Part shown: piece after piece, positions 5,947 to 7,336 of the stretch
Layout of the letters: the number at the start of each line of letters is the position of its first letter
Position numbering within the stretch: the first letter of the stretch is position 1
NCBI GenBank assembly: GCA_947853365.1
Contig: CANTWQ010000085.1
Coordinates: forward strand, 1 to 7,336
DNA length: 7,336 bases
Reading direction: 5' to 3'
DNA from: an uncultured Bacilli bacterium
GTDB lineage: Bacteria > Bacillota_I > Bacilli_A > RF39 > UBA660
The notes under the pieces: generated by a model
The model's database searches: none
Seen by the model: the letters and a program-made list of their open reading frames with translations, nothing else
What the model was told of the DNA's origin: nothing
Position numbers and translations under genes: made by a program

Positions 5947-6831
5947 ATGAAAGCATATATAAAATTGTTGAGAATTCATCACTGGTTAAAAAATGCACTT
6001 ATTTTTCTTCCACTATTCTTTAGTGGTCATCTTTTAGAAGGATTACCATTGATCCGCACTTGCTTTGGTTTCTTGGCTTTCTCACTGATTTCTTCTTGTG
6101 TCTATATTGTCAATGATTTACAAGACATTGAAAATGATCGCAAGCATCCGATCAAAAAAAATCGTCCTTTGGCAAGTGGCGAAGCAAAACCTAAAATAGC
6201 CATAGGATTAGCATTCTTTCTTCTTCTTTCGTCCATTGCCATTAGTACTTTTTTGTATTGTAGTCAACCAAATGGAATCACGCAAATATGGATTATTGTA
6301 ATCCCAATCATTTATTTTATTTTAAATGTTCTCTATAGCGTATGGCTAAAACATAAACCAATTGTTGATATCGTTATTTTAGTATCTGGGTTCTTATTAA
6401 GAGTTCTTTATGGAAGTTATGTGATTCAAGTGCAACTATCAAACTGGCTTTATCTTATGGTTATGTTTGGAGCATCTTATCTTGTATTTGGAAAAAGGCG
6501 TAATGAAATGGAAAAAAACGGTCAAAAGAGCAGAAAAGTATTGCAATATTATACAAAGGATTTTTTGGATAAGAATATGTATGTTTTCTTAACTTTAGCT
6601 CTGATTACATATAGTCTGTGGTGTGTCGATACCAACATATGGAACCAATCAAATACAAGTTTGATGATTTGGTCAGTACCAATGATTGTGATTATATTCT
6701 TGAAATATAGTTTAGATATAGAAGGAAATTCTTATGGAGATCCAGTAGATGTCGTAATAAAAGATAAAACACTTATGGCTTTAATTTTAAGCTATATTAT
6801 CTATACGACCCTGGTATTTTATGTGTTATGA
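5947..6831 (+). CDS. UbiA-family polyprenyl-phosphate phosphoribosyltransferase-like membrane protein
   Basis: A 294-residue integral membrane prenyltransferase with about eight to nine hydrophobic helices. It most resembles the decaprenyl-phosphate phosphoribosyltransferase branch (DPPR synthase, Rv3806c type), which joins phosphoribosyl pyrophosphate to polyprenyl phosphate. Supporting marks are RIHHWLKN near the start (9-16, compare R-x-x-x-W-x-K-N) and the first aspartate motif NDLQDIENDRKHP (56-68; D57, D60, D64). NRPLASG (72-78), the second motif region YSVWLKHKPIVDI with D141, GFLLRVLYG (148-156), the GKRRNE loop (182-187) and YGDPVDVVIKD (263-273) follow. The GKRR and GDP-VDVV-KD marks argue for this branch over quinone or haem prenyltransferases. 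The ATG directly follows the GT2 stop and is served by AGGAGAG (5931-5937) inside that gene. The next gene, a HAD phosphatase overlapping by four bases, fits removal of the 5-phosphate from the product. The substrate is inferred from family likeness. Confidence 0.85.
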   Translation: MKAYIKLLRIHHWLKNALIFLPLFFSGHLLEGLPLIRTCFGFLAFSLISSCVYIVNDLQDIENDRKHPIKKNRPLASGEAKPKIAIGLAFFLLLSSIAISTFLYCSQPNGITQIWIIVIPIIYFILNVLYSVWLKHKPIVDIVILVSGFLLRVLYGSYVIQVQLSNWLYLMVMFGASYLVFGKRRNEMEKNGQKSRKVLQYYTKDFLDKNMYVFLTLALITYSLWCVDTNIWNQSNTSLMIWSVPMIVIIFLKYSLDIEGNSYGDPVDVVIKDKTLMALILSYIIYTTLVFYVL

Positions 6832-7336
6832 TAAACGTTTATGATTTTGATAAAACAATTTATTTACATGATAGTAGTATTGATTTATATTTCTTTTGTT
6901 TGAAGAAAAAACCTTGGCTAATACGATATATCCCATATCAGGTATATGGAATTCTTCTGTATAAATTGAAAAAAACAACCAAAGAACAAATGAAAAGTCA
7001 CTTTTTTGTCTTTTTAAAAGACTTTAAAAACAAAAAAGAATTGGTTCAATTGTTTTGGAAGACACATCAAAAATATATTACAAAATGGTATTTAAATCAA
7101 AAACAAAATACGGATGTGATTATTTCTGCATCTCCTGAATTTCTTTTAAAACCATTAGAAAAAAAGTTAAAAATTAAAAAAGTTATTGCCACAAAAGTTG
7201 ATCAAAATGGAGTTTTACAATCAAAAAATTGTGAAAAAGAAGAAAAAGTAAGTCGCTTCTATACATCCTTCCCTAGACAAACTGTGAATTGTTTTTATTC
7301 CGATTCCGTAACAGATCAACCGATGGCGGATATTGC
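6828..7336 (+). CDS. HAD-superfamily phosphatase, 3' end beyond the window
   Basis: An open frame of 169 complete codons and two further bases runs off the right edge without a stop, so the C-terminus is missing. It starts at an ATG sharing ATGA with the UbiA-like stop, without a strong ribosome site, implying translational coupling. HAD motifs are clear: motif I DFDKT (residues 6-10; nucleophile D6, general acid D8), motif II IISAS with S100, motif III lysine probably K140 in EEKV, and motif IV YSDSVTD with D159 and D163. The helical segment between motifs I and II (about 15-90) is the C1-type cap seen in phosphoserine phosphatase-like HAD-IB enzymes. It is rich in aromatic and basic residues, perhaps for contact with membrane or lipid. 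From the operon position, the most likely substrate is the 5-phosphate of the polyprenyl-phosphoryl phosphoribose made by the UbiA-like enzyme. That is inference. A general small-molecule phosphatase role remains possible. Confidence 0.85.
   Translation, partial: MINVYDFDKTIYLHDSSIDLYFFCLKKKPWLIRYIPYQVYGILLYKLKKTTKEQMKSHFFVFLKDFKNKKELVQLFWKTHQKYITKWYLNQKQNTDVIISASPEFLLKPLEKKLKIKKVIATKVDQNGVLQSKNCEKEEKVSRFYTSFPRQTVNCFYSDSVTDQPMADI

Overview
The window is AT-rich, compact DNA with every gene on the + strand. It reads as a chromosomal piece of a low-GC Gram-positive (Bacillota). The reasons are strong AGGAGG-type ribosome sites, sigma-A-like promoters with TGn-extended -10 boxes, U-tailed hairpin terminators, a class B sortase and a surface protein with a C-terminal sorting signal. 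The general look (NPxTS-type sorting signal, gene styles) would fit Erysipelotrichia or a neighbouring gut Firmicute class, but that placement is inference and no marker gene is present.

Region 1 (19-2573) is the 3' part of a surface-glycan operon. It holds a GT4 glycosyltransferase, then an Alg14/PssD-like subunit overlapping it by 25 bases. A third gene overlaps by one base and encodes an Alg13/PssE-like glycosyltransferase domain fused to a GtrA-type four-helix membrane domain. A clean rho-independent terminator follows. Region 2 (2575-4032) is a monocistronic unit: promoter, a secreted beta-helix-like wall protein with one InlB-type repeat and a C-terminal NPSTSD + membrane helix + KKK signal, and terminator. 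Region 3 (4047-4928) is a promoter and a class B sortase, the likely enzyme for that substrate. Region 4 (4929-7336, running off the end) is a promoter and a tightly packed operon: a GT2 polyprenyl-phosphate glycosyltransferase, a UbiA-family polyprenyl-phosphate phosphoribosyltransferase-like protein, and the 5' part of a HAD phosphatase that starts by ATGA overlap and has no stop within the window.

Taken together, the locus builds cell-surface glycan on lipid carriers. The GT4 and Alg13/14 pair act as cytoplasmic transferases. The GT2 charges polyprenyl phosphate with a sugar, and the UbiA plus HAD pair is the expected first half of a polyprenyl-phosphoryl ribose/arabinose donor pathway. 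The GtrA domain is a candidate flippase for such donors. A sortase and its likely substrate sit in the middle. The points most worth a second look are the Alg13-GtrA fusion, the non-LPXTG sorting signal next to a class B sortase, and the UbiA-HAD pair in a Firmicute-like genome. No RNA genes, CRISPR arrays, insertion sequences or attachment sites were seen, and there is no gene-free stretch over 300 bases.
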